Shown: positions 12,501-22,800, counted from the stretch's first letter. The stretch is 64,000 bases of DNA from Tachypleus tridentatus (GCF_004210375.1 NC_134835.1:72632447-72696446), one strand, 5' to 3'. The notes: generated by a model not told the origin, from the sequence alone. Numbers and translations: made by a program.

Positions 12501-15500
12501 TGCACAAAATGATTGATAGGTGGACGATTATATGAATGGACAGGTAAGTGTTTTGTTAGGAGTAAAACTTCTAGCAGGCGTTGGCTCGAAACATGCCATT
12601 ATTGAGGTTTTCTCTTCTTAACTTGATCAACAAAGTTATTATAAGAATAGCTTTTGACGTTTCGACGAAATTTCACAACTGATTACTATTAATTTAAGCT
12701 CATCAAAATTATAATTTGTCTTTCAGTTGCATTTATAGGAGGCTAGAAAACAGGATTACATTGGCCAATTAGAGGTGTTTGAACTCATCATTGGTTGTTA
12801 AACAAACTATTTTTACACATTTTATTATGTTTTTCCAATACTTTCGCCTTTAAAGGTTAACGCCTTACCTTTTTATTTCCTAACGAAGAAGATCGAAATC
12901 ATTACAAATAATTACTAGAAGTTGTGGTAAAGTTATTCGTCTTAATGAAATCCCAGTGTTCGCCTGGATAATAGTGTAATCATCAGAGGGGCGTCTAACT
13001 GGTCACGCAAATCCCAATGGATTAACACATTCATGGAAAGTATAAAGCAAAAGCCTTAATCTTATTCATTCATTATGAAAATGAAATAAATACGAACAGT
13101 GAACGTGGAGAAAAGTAAAGTAATTCAATAGATCTGAAGAATCATTGATTTAATTTTAACACATTAGCTGTAAGAATGAATGAAATAATCTTAATACATA
13201 AGATAGATTTTTTCATTAAATTCGGTAACTATCTTAGCAATCGTTTGTTGAAACAAGCAAAGTAAAAATTAAAAACTGATTTTTTTGCTGTTTGCTCTTT
13301 CCTCGAAGGTCATATGGCGGACGTTTAATACCTGCTTCATTATCTGTATGTTAGGGAATCAATAAAAAGTTAAAACGACTAGATGGGATTTCTTACACAT
13401 ATCCCATTGAATATCTCATTAATTTATTAAGTATATCGAAACTAGAATTATTTTACACATAGGAACGAGTTATGTGTTTTCACATTATAGAATGCGATGA
13501 TGTGTTCTGCGTTTCATATTAACTTCTCTACCTGTTTGTTTTGGTTTTGAGACAACGTTTCGAACTTCATACTGAGTTCTTTTGGCTTATATACTTCTGA
13601 TAGAAAATGTCTGAGAATCGTTTTATTTTTATCATAAAACGTGGAAACAACTCAGTACAGCGGGCTAAAAAATGATGGCTCTATCAATTTGGTCAACCTG
13701 GGTTCGGTTTTCAATACGTTTACATTTATTGTTACAATTTGCAAAATGCTGGCCTGAAAAATGACTTAGCATGGTACCAAAACGTCGTTTCAATTTTTAA
13801 AAAATCCTCTTACAGGACAGTGGTAAGTTTTTGGACTTATAACGCTACAATTCGTGGTTCAGTTCCCCACGGTAAACACATCAGATGGCTTAATGTGGCT
13901 GTGCTCTACAAAAAAACAAACAAACAAACAAATTCGAGAAAAAGTGGGTGAGGGATTTGTTTTGGATATTCGCGCAACGATAAACAAATATCATTTGTAC
14001 TAACGGTCTTTAAATTTCAACTGATCAGCTAGGTGAAAGGCAGCTAGTTAACAGCATCCGTCGCCATATCTTGGACTATTTTAATCGAATAAAAGAGTTT
14101 GACCGTCACTACAATGATACATTTATGGCTGGCTTTGAAATGGCTAAGCAATTTGGGATTTTCGGCATAATTCCACATGCTGTACACGTTTTCGAAATTC
14201 ATTTGAAACCTTACAACATTTAGAAATATGGCCAAAGTAACTCAGTACATGGGAGACGATAAAGATGCGATAGAATCCCAGAAAAAGAGTATATAAACTC
14301 AAGAAACTGAACTAGATGTTAACCGCGTATCCTGTAGTGTGAAACACAAGAATATAGTCAGAAGAAACAGTTGACATAATAATCATAAAACTATGTTAAC
14401 AAATACCATGAACTGGCCTAATGTGTAACGACAGAGAAACTATTTATTTTATTTAAGGGAAAATAGAGGAAAATGAGAAAAAATAAATTTAATTTGTTTA
14501 AGGCTTCGTACGTATAAATCGTATAAATGTCTTTTTCTCACACATATTTTCATGTTTTAGAGCCATTTCTTCATACGTAACTCTCATCTCACCTTTCTAC
14601 CCCTCTCTTTTTCACATATACTATGTTTGCCCCCTCAGGATTATAACAATCTGAGGGCTTATAGTGCTAAGAACTGGATTTCAATACCTCTGGTCTGCAT
14701 AACACAGAGAGCCCATTGTGTAGTTTTTTACTCAACAACGAACAAGCACATAACATTTTGTAATAAGTTAAATGAAATAGGCTAGTACAAAAAAATGTAG
14801 TCACCATTATAGGATTGATAATTTACATAAACTATATTAGCTTGGCTAACATCTTAGTTGAAAATATCCAACTTGTACATATAGATTCTTTGCACTTCCT
14901 TCAGTAAGTATAAGTTTTGCTTTGTACGTTTTAAGACGATACTCAATTGTGGTAAAGTGTTTTTTATTCTTTGAGTAATAGGCTGTAGATCACAGGGCCT
15001 GAACTTCAAAGCGTGATGCCACTGAATACGTTTCGCATTTTACGCTGTGGGTGAGTTATATTGTTCAAAAGTATGGACTGAGGCAAATTGTTGTTTGAGT
15101 GTTCACTAGGCTTAAATTTGAAAGGTTCAATAAAATATTTTGTCTTGAAATTTTTGAAAAAAAAATACAAAACTAAGTTTACTTAATTGAATTTACTTCG
15201 TACGATCGAAATCGTATCTCATATATTTTTTATAATTTTTGCTTAAAAAGATAACAGAAACAACACCATCATGTATCTGTCAGGCTAGGTTCAGAAAACC
15301 CAAAGAATTAGTATTAATTCGTTTAGTTTATTAAAAATCATGTAAATTAATATTTTAAAATTGTTTTCAAGTCTGAGTTAGATGTTTAAGTGGGAAGATG
15401 ATAAAAACTGTTTAAACATTGTTTTTGTTCAGTCTTATAACAACCTACTGCGAGATAAATATTTATCAGTTCAAGTAGAGACTCGGGGCTCTTTAAATGA

Positions 15501-18500
15501 AGGTACAGTGTTCGGGCAAATAAAATATGTTAAACATGCCTGCAATTCTAATACCTTTCTAATCCAACTTGTAATTGAGAAAACAAAGCCCTATTGTTTA
15601 AACATATATCAAACAATGTTTAAAAAAACAATTATCTTGGGTGCTGAAAAGTTGTAGCCTTTAGAGATAAATAGAACATTCTTTTAGTCCACCAATAAAC
15701 ACATTAGTGTCTTAGTGAAGCTCAGAAATCAAATTTATGTTTGGAACAAATCCATTTAAAACTGATTTGTAATTTCAGGCAACAATATAAAATGAAAATA
15801 TTATATGTGTAGATCTTTCAGTCTTAATTACAGAATTATTAAAATATTATTTAATACAGTTAAACTCCGATAACATATTTCTAAATTGCGGAAATAGAGC
15901 AAGATTATTTGTTCGACACGGTTCACTAATTTTATAAGGTAAAAATTTAAATTATTCATAATTAAACTTAAGAAAATCGCAATAAGGGTTATTATCAGCA
16001 CTTCATAACGCCTCCTACTTGTTGATATATGTACTGCATTTACCAAATTTATACTGTCACGAATACAGGATTTATTGTGCTTAAGAAAGTCTTGTATATG
16101 GATGTAATTAAATAATTGGATATGTATAATAGAAAATACAATTTTACAGGGACGGGTTTTATCTTAAAATTCTCGCAAAATTGTAATGTTATTATTTAAA
16201 AAACGCAGAACAAACTGCTTCAGTGTATTCCTCTGAGCAAGTATTAAAGATATAATTTAAAGACACAGACATAATCAGGAAAGGGGATTTTACAGAAATT
16301 TTCACCATTATTCCGAAATTTCAGATGATAGAAGAGTATCCTGTTAGATTTTTTATTTCTTTAGAACACAAATCATTTGCTTACTAGCACTTCAGGAGAT
16401 TTTTTTCTGGCTAAGGCATTTGTAGAAGATAAATTATATCACACAAACTTATGTATTTATTTCACGTCATTTAAAGCAATATATGAAATGTTATTAATGA
16501 TTAGCTTGTTAAGATATCCGCATTGCACCCCTAAACCATTGAACTTGTTTTACGATATACAAAGATAGCAACTATTACTGTATTAATTACTTTTATTTAA
16601 CTATGCATATATCGTTAATCGTAAGTATGTTTATCAAAAAAATAATTACTTGATAATTTTTACAAATTTTTACTCACTCTATTTGACGTTAATATAACAT
16701 ATATTTATTTGACATTTGAGGTGTAAATAAACAAAAAACAGCGATATCAATATAAAAACATTAGTTTGTTTTCATACTCAAATTTTAAAATTTCAAAATA
16801 AAAATAAGAACGGTTACTTTATTTATTAATTCGTCATCTATCTGTTTATGTATTAGGACATGCATTTTAATTTATCAGTTAAATATGTATTATTCTGAAT
16901 TAATTATTTATAAAAGAATTGATTGCTCAGAAGTTTAACTTTGCATTTTCCATAATATGATTATATATACATATATTATATACAAATGAGTCATTCCTAA
17001 GTTATCTCTGTTTAAAAACTAATGTGATAAAAATAAAATGTCTCGGATATTTTGATGATTTCTTACTCTCTACATACTTATTGTTCAGGGTCTTCTCTAC
17101 AAATGTGGCAGTAACATCCTCTACAAATCCAACTTTACAACTGCCTGTGAGTTATGTCTTACTTCGAACAATCTGCTTGAGTGAGGTGGTGAATATAATG
17201 TTTATCTAGTTTTCGTGTTTTTCATGTTTCGTGATGAACAACATTTCTGATAGTTTACGATGAGTCTGAGCCAAGCATAATGCAAAGTTTCAGTGTAACC
17301 AGTAAATCCATCGATTAGGTCTACGCATGATAGGTAAACATTAGAGGTTACAAGAAATATTGTGAAAGCATTTGAAACATAAAGAAGAGACAAGGTATGG
17401 GCAAACTAACCAAATTGTTATTTTTAAGTTAAGCTTATGTTCGTAGTAAATTATTTTCTCTTAAACATAAAAACTACCTATAGTTCGAAATCACAAAATC
17501 CTATGTTTTTCTCTCTCTTCTGAGAAGCTAGGTCAGTTTGTAACTTTCTAATAAAAAACAAGAAATGACAAAAGAATAGTTGAACAAAAATATAAAATTT
17601 AAGTATCAAGTTAAAAAATATAATTATTTTTGCAAGCAATTCATCTAAACATGACGTTTAACAGGTGGTATTTGTTATCGTTAAAGCTAACAAAATAGAA
17701 TTAATCAAATGTCGTAGAAAACATATATTTGTTTTACATTCTTTTTACAACAATATTGTTCAATCTTTCAAATACTAAAAACCAATTACGGTTTAAATGC
17801 ATGTGAAAAACGTCTAAACTTTTCAGCTGTTAACCTGTTTTGATTTCTACAACTTCAGTAACATTTTCTGGAACTAGAGTATGTTAACTTTCTGTTCTAA
17901 AATGGAATGTGTTAAGGAGTCGTAACTTTCTGTACTTTTAAAATGTATATAAAGGAGTCTTTACCTTCCGTACTAGTAATGGAGTGTGTTAAAGCGTGTC
18001 GTTAGTTATTATAGTACTAAGTAAATGTATTCTGAACAAAGTAATGTGTTAAGGCGTCATTATGTAACGCACTACTGAGTAAGTGCGTTTAGGAATTGTT
18101 ACTAAAAGAGTGTGTCAAGGTGTCGTCACTTTAACAATACGTACAATAAGTAGCGACACGTGAGTTACGTTCCACAAGCCATGACACTTGCGTTTAGTGT
18201 TGCTATATAAATAATGAGCTCCGTACAAAAATATTTTTATTGATAGTTGATTGTTGACCTCGCTAAGAAGTTGCGGTGTGCTACTTAGTTGTGCCTTAGA
18301 ATTAAGGTAGATTTATTCAGTCCGATATTTATGAAGTATATGTACATGCATAGTGAAAGAGATCTGTAATTACTTTTTCACGGTTAAATACGTCCAAGAA
18401 TTTCACTAAATATAATCTATAATAACATACATCAACATATACTCTTCAAAAAAAGAAACGCAAAAGGCAAAATATGAGACAAATTGTTAACAAGTTTATT

Positions 18501-21500
18501 CCGTTAGTTCTGTATGACATGTATGAAACTTTGCACATTCACTGCTGAACATCCAAAGTCTGCAAAGGCGAAGTCCACGCTCACTAGGTGAAGTTTAACG
18601 TCACTCAACGTCAATAACGAGTATGCCTCCCCCCGTGAGCATCAATAACTGCTTGGCATCTCCTGCCCATGGAAGCGATGAGATGACGAATCACATCCTG
18701 TGGAATGGCTGTCCACTCAGCCTGCAAAGCTGCTGCAAGCTGAGGCAGAGTCTGCGGTTGAGGTTGTCACCGTCGCAGACGTCGGTCCAACTCGTCCCAA
18801 AGATGTTCTATGGGGTTTAAATCTGGTGATCTGGAGGGCCAGGGAAGAATGTTGATGTTGTGGTGCCTCAAGAAGACAGTGGTGAGTCGAGCTGTATGAG
18901 GACGGGCGTTGTCATGTTGAAAAACGTCGTTGACGTTCACCATGATGGGTTGCACATGGGGCCTAAGAATCTCGTAGACGGTTGCGTACGGTCTGATCGG
19001 AAATCCTACGCAGCCCTGGTATGGTTTAGGCAGTAGACGTCGCAGTGGTGGTCCTATCCCGAAGGTGACGTAACCAGATGTAGTGATCTTGTGCGGGCGT
19101 GGTCACACGAGGTCTGCCAGATCGTGGACGGTCACGAGTTGATCCATGTTGTTGGTGACGATTCCATAGCCTTGTGATGGTGCTTGGGTGGACATTCACA
19201 GCTCTGGCAACATCTGATCGAGATTCGCCTGCTTCCAAGCGACCAATGGCGTTGTTGCGTTGCGCTTCAGTCAGTCTTGGCGTAACTGTATTGCGTGTCG
19301 GTGGCTTAACACTGAGCTATGGAAACCAAGAACCCGTCACTTTTGTAGGGATTTTGCACATGTTGCACTTGCAGAACATGCAGATCTCTCAAACAAATTT
19401 ATTGGACACGCATGCGTTTTGGCGAAAAATCCGATGTTTTCCTCCGTTTTTAAAGTGCACAACTTTTATTGTCATTTTGGTCTGACAATCAGTGCTTTAA
19501 CACGTGTAACATCACATACTCTGAGCTTGTAACGTTATTACATATCTTTCTGTTTAAAATAACAAAAATATCCCTTTTGCGTTTCTTTTTTTGAAGAGTA
19601 TATATTTATTTATTGATTATTGTTGTTTGCACAACTTGCAGTATTTAAGTTACATAACTTCTAAAATAACACCTCTTTTGGTTATTTTCTCAAAAATATT
19701 TATAATATTTCGCACACTGAAAATTGAGCAGATAACATTAAAACAGACCATGTATGATAATGTCAATTAGAGATGACGACTGAGTGACGACCATAAGATC
19801 CTTTCAGACACCATTTATTAGAAATAAAATTGTTTTGTCCATCGAGATTCGAACCCGCGACCCTCAGATTACGAGTCAAAAGCCTTAACCCACCTGGTCA
19901 TGCCGGAACGAGAGCATATAAGTACGAAAATAATTAGTTTGAAAAAATGATGGAATTAAGTGAGGGAAATACCGGAAATACCGGAAAACGTGAGTTTAAA
20001 CGTAATGGTTCTATCGATAATTTGAATTACATATATTTCTTTCAGTCATCCTAAAATACAAGTAATAAAATCCCTGGCCCAGCATGGCCAGGTGGTTTAA
20101 TCTGAGGGTCGCAGGTTCGAATACCCCTCGCACCAAACATGCTTGCCCTTTCAGTCGTGGGGGCGTTATAATGTGACGGTCAATCCCATTATTCGTTGGT
20201 AAAAGAGTAGCCCAAGAGTTGGCGGTGGATGATGATGACTAGCTGCCTTCCCTTTATTCTTATAATGCTAAATTAGGGACGACTAGCGCAGATAGCCCTC
20301 GTGTAGCTTTGCGCAAATTCAAAAAACAAACAAAACAATAACATACCTAATAGTAGCGAGAACGAATACGGTATGTGTGTGTTGAATTCAAGCACCACAA
20401 ATAATCAAATATGTCAAAAATAAATATAAGTAGCATACCATTAGTATTATTAAGGCATTACTGAGCTTATTTCTAGTCATTTCCAGTTAATAAAATAACT
20501 ATAAGAAAAAACACATCACCCCAAAACGTGTTAAAACAAATCCTTAAGAAAGTCACTTTTCATGTTACCATAAATGGATATAACAATTTCATGTTGATGT
20601 ACACATAGAATGGATAATAGCCAATCTACTATTTCAAAAGCCGTATAAAGTCAAAACTGACATGTTTTGTCAATCGAGTATTCACTTGGGATGTTTTACT
20701 CCGGAGAGAAAACTTAGTAATGTGAAACTCAAGTACGACTGTCGCATCAAGGAAATTTGTGAAAACGAAACCTTTGAGTGCTGAGCATATATAGTAAGAT
20801 ATTGAAAATTCTTTGAGCTATTTTATATTGCATAAAATTTTCAAGTAATAAAAGTTTTCAAAGAAAAGACCTGACAAACTCAATCAAAATACGTTATAAA
20901 TGACGTCCATTGAACACAATAAGTGTAATATTTATCACAAAATACTTCAAGTCATGAGGAAGTCGCAATTCTGAGATTTTAAAATTGACATTATAACATA
21001 AAACAGTTAATTTTTGGAAGGTGATATGTGAGATTGTAATGAACAAAATGTGTTAAATTTGTTTTTATGCAATAAGTGATATTTGACAGTTCAAAAGAAC
21101 GAATACACGTGTGTGTGCGCGCGCACGAGTGGTGAGTTTTCTGCAAGTAAAGGTAAAAAGTAGCATATTGCTAGTAATAAACTTTTAGTGAAACTCTTTG
21201 TCTTTTTGAATTTGGTATCATCAGCGCTGCTGTGATAATACCTTAAAATAAATAATTTATCTTCAAGGATAATGATCTTTAATATGTATAAAACAATAAC
21301 GAAACTGTTTCATTTCTTTTGAAATGAAGCCTTGGAACAAGCTCGTAATAACTATAATTATAACTTCTACCAGATGGCGACGCAGAAATTTCAGGTTATG
21401 AATATATTAATAACGTATTTTAAAACGTTTGTTAAAGTGTTATTTCATAATAAACATGGATAATATCCTTTGGCCTCGCAATATAGAACATTCTGTTCCA

Positions 21501-22642
21501 AAAGGAGATCTTCCTAAAAGCATATATAATAATTCTATTTCATAATAAGCATAGATAATATCTTTTTGGCTCGAATGTAGAATTTTCTGTACAAATGTTA
21601 GGTCTTCCTAAGCAACAGAGCCTGGCATGGTTAGGTGGGTTAAGGCGTTCGACTTGTAATCTGAGAGTCGCGGATTCGAATTCTTGTCGCACCAAACATG
21701 TTCGCCCTTTCAGCCGTGGAGCGTTATAATGTTACGGACAATCCCACTATTCGTTGATAAAAGAGTAGCCCAAGAGTTGGCGGTGGGTGGTGATGACTAG
21801 CTGCCTTCCCTCTAGTCTTACACTACTAAATTAGGGACGGTTAGCGCAGATAGCCCTTGAGTAGCTTTGTGTGAAATTCAAAAAACAAACAAACAATCCT
21901 AAGCAGCATATTTAATAATTCTATTTTTTGTTTAAAATAAACTGAAAAGCTAAAAGTATGTCATACTTCAGTTACAATATGAAGATATAGAATCGAGACA
22001 CAAAAGCTGTTCTGTACTTTTAAATTAGGCGATGGCTTAATCGTTTTTATTAGTACTTAATAGAATGAGTTACAAAACAGTAACACAAGTACACTCAGTC
22101 GAATTCGTTCTAAAATATATTTCTTTATCTTAATAATTAGATTGATGAGTCGCCGATGATATTCGCTTGGTGGTTTTATTAATCGTTATTAAAAGGAATT
22201 TGATCACAAAATATCAAACTGCAATAGAAACTTCTATTAACTGAAAATTCTGAGAAGTTCCAGTTAGGTCCCGGAAAAAAGGAAAATACCATTAGACGAA
22301 ACAGAAAAGAAAAACGTTATAGTAGATACGAATGTAGAAAAATTAATTATTACAAATTTCATTATCTTTGTGCGCACTTCATTGAGCTTTTATTTTTCGG
22401 AGACTTTAAGTACTTAGCTGTACGTTTATTACGTCGTATATCCATGGAAAGAGTATTACTTGCTTATAACATTTTATGTAAACATTATTAATTCGTAAAT
22501 AGATCTTTTATATCTACATAAAAGAATTTACAGGAGTGAGCATACCTGAATTGCTACTTAGGCCTTGGGGAGGCAGGGCGATAACACATATCACTAGTTG
22601 CCAGTAGCACATGATCACGGCACTACACATTAAAGATATCAT
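3375..22642 (-). CDS. Five-exon gene for a secreted Spätzle/neurotrophin-like cystine-knot protein (hand-assembled model)
   Basis: Coding exons on the minus strand: 22642-22546, 8617-8540, 7039-6831, 5567-5341, 3528-3375. Intron phases are 1, 1, 0 and 2, and every junction joins in frame. The total of 765 bases encodes 254 residues plus a TGA stop. Residues 1 to about 25 are hydrophobic and signal-like. About 33-140 form a prosegment. Lysines 141-144 (KSKK) are a candidate cleavage site, leaving a mature domain of about 110 residues. Six cysteines, C-x36-C-x6-C-x10-C-x32-C-x-C, end in a Cys-x-Cys pair as in Spätzle and NGF. N164-L-T is an N-glycosylation sequon. Spätzle-type ligands are cut by clip-domain proteases and then bind Toll receptors; neurotrophins bind Trk/p75. 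The seventh cysteine of Drosophila Spätzle is absent, so the subfamily is open. The call is inferred from pattern recognition, without alignment. Confidence is highest for exons 4-5 and lowest for exons 1-2. Confidence 0.68.
3680..3937 (+). mobile_element. Family A SINE in intron 4
   Basis: A full-length copy (GGCAAGGTGGTTAAGGCACT in the head, CTCGTGTAGCTTTGCGC in the tail) is flanked by a perfect 12-bp duplication ACTGATAATCCT at 3668-3679 and 3938-3949. It is antisense to the host gene and 140 bases from the intron 4 acceptor. Confidence 0.95.
3950..5340. other. Rest of intron 4, nothing recognised
   Basis: AT-rich DNA between the SINE and exon 4 with frequent stops in all frames. The short frames at 4316-4501 and 4999-5193 on the minus strand have no splice context or family resemblance that I can support. 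Confidence 0.4.
5341..5567 (-). CDS. Exon 4: processing site and first half of the cystine knot
   Basis: The acceptor is GAATTATTTCTGTAATAG before 5567 and the donor is ACATT|GTAAGT at 5340. The 227 bases encode residues 129-203 plus two bases. The exon starts FKGSETILPTNQKSKKG, a basic stretch suited to proteolytic activation, then SIYPSEEVC. The stretch from C154 through ETTWIQINLTT to QFVFSFKC (C191), then RYRPC (C198), matches the first three knot cysteines of Spätzle (about 36 residues, then x6). The segment before C191 also resembles the corresponding NGF strand (aromatic/hydrophobic run before KC). This is the most diagnostic exon together with exon 5. An in-frame TAG directly upstream is part of the acceptor. 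Confidence 0.75.
6831..7039 (-). CDS. Exon 3: prosegment exon
   Basis: The acceptor TTTTCGTCTTTTACAG precedes base 7039 and the donor CATGAG|GTTAGA follows base 6831. The frame gives 69 whole codons starting YMENLLQDIQQH, with mixed polar and hydrophobic content that looks coded (NEFYDYVAEHPALHQRR, LWVGKEKPAFVPN). It begins with two bases of a split codon and ends on a codon boundary, which fits exon 4 starting in phase 0. Short overlapping frames at 6656-6871 (minus strand) and 6863-7045 (plus strand) are shadows of this exon. The peptide has no cysteine, as expected for a prosegment outside the knot. Its paired arginines are a second possible processing site. Confidence 0.65.
7451..7648. 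repeat. Four-unit minisatellite, 48-51 bp period, in intron 2
   Basis: Units start at 7451, 7502, 7550 and 7601. Each has CAGTAAAC, ACGTACACGAGTGTACGAAT and ACACCCCATG with substitutions. The periods (51, 48, 51) are all multiples of three. This keeps a repetitive frame open on the minus strand (7346-7723) and a shorter one on the plus strand; neither looks like a gene. Confidence 0.88.
8540..8617 (-). CDS. Exon 2: short phase 1-1 exon of the prosegment
   Basis: On the minus strand, TTATTTTGTTACAG just before 8617 is a strong acceptor with a pyrimidine tract, and TTCAGA|GTAAGA at 8539 is a strong donor. Only one of three frames is open through the 78 bases. It reads 25 whole codons (VTKETGDVQLLD then HYHGNKVLRLIIQ), with two bases before and one after. 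Both flanking introns are therefore phase 1, matching exon 1 upstream and exon 3 downstream. I recognise no domain, and Spätzle prosegments are poorly conserved. It could be skipped without breaking the frame, so an exon-skipped isoform is possible. Confidence 0.58.
9131..9240 (-). mobile_element. Family B1 SINE in intron 1
   Basis: Read on the minus strand it has the head CCCGCTGGAACAATGGTAAG, GGATTTACAACG and a B-box region. The tail CAGCAGATAGC with TTTGCTGTAAGAAAAACACA is the B1 signature. Confidence 0.85.
9991..10270 (-). mobile_element. Family A SINE in intron 1
   Basis: A full-length minus-strand copy, head at about 10270 and tail (GTTTGTTTTG on the plus strand) at 9995. It is flanked by CGTTTCAT at 9983-9990 and 10271-10278. 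It is in the same orientation as the host gene. Confidence 0.92.
10640..10715 (-). other. Exon-like segment inside intron 1 (possible alternative exon)
   Basis: On the minus strand a frame of 25 codons (RQFQLKEVHGNKW then LDIYIFGRQATV) ends in GTG-T|GTAAGT, a perfect donor in phase 1, which is compatible with exon 3. The peptide HGNKWL resembles HGNKVL in exon 2. The acceptor is weak: CTGTTAG at 10716 would give a phase 0 start, which does not fit exon 1. It could be an alternative exon with an unseen partner, a decayed exon copy, or chance. Confidence 0.25.
11055..11131. repeat. Near-perfect 30-bp-arm hairpin (inverted repeat), intron 1
   Basis: The arms TTGGACAACTGTACTAACAG (from 11055) and CTTGAATATACTATTAGTAC (from 11102, continuing to 11131) pair over 30 bases. 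There are only two C-A mismatches and two G-U pairs, with a loop of about 17 bases. The size and shape suit a microRNA precursor, or a short relic of an inverted-repeat transposon. The phrase GAAGTACCAC occurs as a direct repeat on both sides. An open frame at 10839-11210 runs across it by chance. Confidence 0.75.
11242..11514 (-). mobile_element. Diverged family A SINE in intron 1
   Basis: A minus-strand copy with a recognisable body (CACCCACCGTCAACTATTGG and ACCAACGAATAGTGAGATTG on the plus strand) and a worn tRNA-like head. A 7-bp TATTCGT lies on both sides (11235-11241 and 11515-11521). The open frame at 11440-11709 starts inside it and is not a gene. Confidence 0.85.
11522..13800. other. 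Intron 1 stretch without recognised features
   Basis: Mostly AT-rich unique-looking DNA. Around 12650-12760 the phrase GACGTTTCGACGAAATTTCA recalls ends of Penelope-like retroelements, but no reverse transcriptase is visible. I find no exon with both splice sites and an open compatible frame. Confidence 0.4.
13805..13935 (+). mobile_element. Diverged family B SINE in intron 1
   Basis: The copy has GGACAGTGGTAAGT, TTGGACTTATAACGCTACAA, a B-box-like GTGGTTCAGTTCCCCACGG and a tail with ATGTGGCTGTGCTCTACAAA followed by AAACAAAC repeats. Confidence 0.75.
14629..14755 (+). mobile_element. Family B2 SINE in intron 1
   Basis: A worn copy: TTATAGTGCTAAGAACTGGA, TTTCAATACCTCTGG, then AGAGAGCCCATTGTGTAG, the B2 tail. 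Confidence 0.75.
14760..18430. other. Intron 1 stretch, mostly unrecognised
   Basis: Very AT-rich with many short frames and no supported exon. About 17900-18130 holds a loose repetition of GTGTTAAGGAGTCG-like phrases (near 17909, 17984, 18045 and 18111) at irregular spacing, probably a decayed tandem array. The frame at 17202-17393 on the minus strand starts with a hydrophobic stretch but lacks a consensus donor in the right phase. Confidence 0.35.
18439..19602 (-). mobile_element. Tc1-like DNA transposon with a large internal deletion
   Basis: Terminal inverted repeats of about 30 bases, TATACTCTTCAAAAAAAGAA continuing to ACGCAAAAGG, are nearly identical at both ends, which lie at TA dinucleotides. 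The 1.16-kb length is short for Tc1-type elements, usually 1.3-1.7 kb. The sequence between the ends is a single minus-strand transposase remnant. It lies within intron 1 of the cystine-knot gene, in the same orientation. Confidence 0.92.
18611..19315 (-). pseudogene. Broken Tc1-family transposase (DD34E type, first catalytic Asp deleted)
   Basis: The N-terminal part reads as a helix-turn-helix DNA-binding region (TEAQRNNAIGRLEAGES, VARAVNVHPSTITRLWNRH, then GRPRVT). A stop interrupts before RRISDQTVRNRLR. The sequence then jumps to HDNARPHTARL and SPDLNPIEHLWDELDRRLRR. The second Asp and the Glu are exactly 34 residues apart, but the block carrying the first Asp is missing, a deletion of roughly a hundred residues by comparison with the family. 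After one more stop the C-terminus continues to about GGRHTRY and a natural stop at 18611. It cannot make an active enzyme. Confidence 0.92.
19833..19908 (-). mobile_element. Family A SINE, head fragment only
   Basis: The plus strand shows ATTCGAACCCGCGACCCTCA, GATTACGAGTC and CCACCTGGTCATGCCGG, the reverse of the tRNA-like head. No family A body is attached. Confidence 0.8.
20076..20338 (+). mobile_element. Family A SINE with a head deletion
   Basis: An otherwise full-length copy in which GGTGGTT runs directly into TAATCTGAGGGTCGC, losing about 15 bases of the anticodon arm. The body and tail (GCGCAGATAGCCCTCGTGTA) are well kept. Confidence 0.92.
20339..22540. other. First part of intron 1, apart from the SINE at 21615-21896
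   Basis: No exon is supported. The stretches 20340-21605 and 21906-22540 are AT-rich, with a short CA/GT/GC run near 21110-21125 only. Confidence 0.4.
21615..21896 (+). mobile_element. Family A SINE, with target duplication
   Basis: A full-length copy flanked by TCCTAAGCA at 21606-21614 and 21897-21905. The head keeps the D-arm, TTCGACTTGTAATCTGAGAG and the B box. Confidence 0.94.
22546..22642 (-). CDS. Exon 1: initiator ATG and signal-peptide-like segment
   Basis: On the minus strand an ATG at 22642-22640 opens 32 codons starting MISLMCSAVIMCYW and continuing with a hydrophobic run (LVICVIAL) before PPQG. This is the composition expected of a secretion signal, although its N-terminus lacks the usual basic residue. 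The exon ends with one extra base (phase 1) at TTCAG|GTATG, a good donor at 22545-22541. That base completes a valine codon with the first two bases of the exon at 8617. The ATG has a purine at -3. The link to the distant exons (13.9-kb intron) rests on phase agreement and on the need for a signal peptide. It is plausible, not proven. Confidence 0.55.
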
Positions 22643-22800
22643 TGCTCTTGGCGCCCGTCAAGAAGATATGATGTCGCTTTCTCCCTCTTCCTCACCGTCG
22701 CTCAAAGTCTCAGGTGAGATTCATCTAGACCTGAAATACTCGCCCCAGTCAACCACGTGGTGACTTATGATGCGCATGTGTTTGTCTCAGTTCCACAATT
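22643..22800 (-). promoter_or_regulatory. GC-richer 5' leader and candidate promoter of the cystine-knot gene
   Basis: Upstream of the exon 1 ATG the base composition rises sharply compared with the surrounding AT-rich DNA, with several CpGs. A palindromic CCACGTGG containing an E-box lies near 22754-22761. I see no clear TATA box. The transcription start is not determined from sequence alone. Confidence 0.35.

Noticed and set aside
12640..12760. GACGTTTCGACGAAATTTCA as a possible Penelope-like element end or hammerhead
   Set aside because: No second conserved box at a plausible distance, no target duplication and no reverse transcriptase nearby.
17202..17393. Minus-strand frame beginning MSLLYVSNAF, considered as an alternative first exon
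   Set aside because: It looks signal-like but has no consensus donor in phase 1. The exon at 22642-22546 has both a donor and the right phase.
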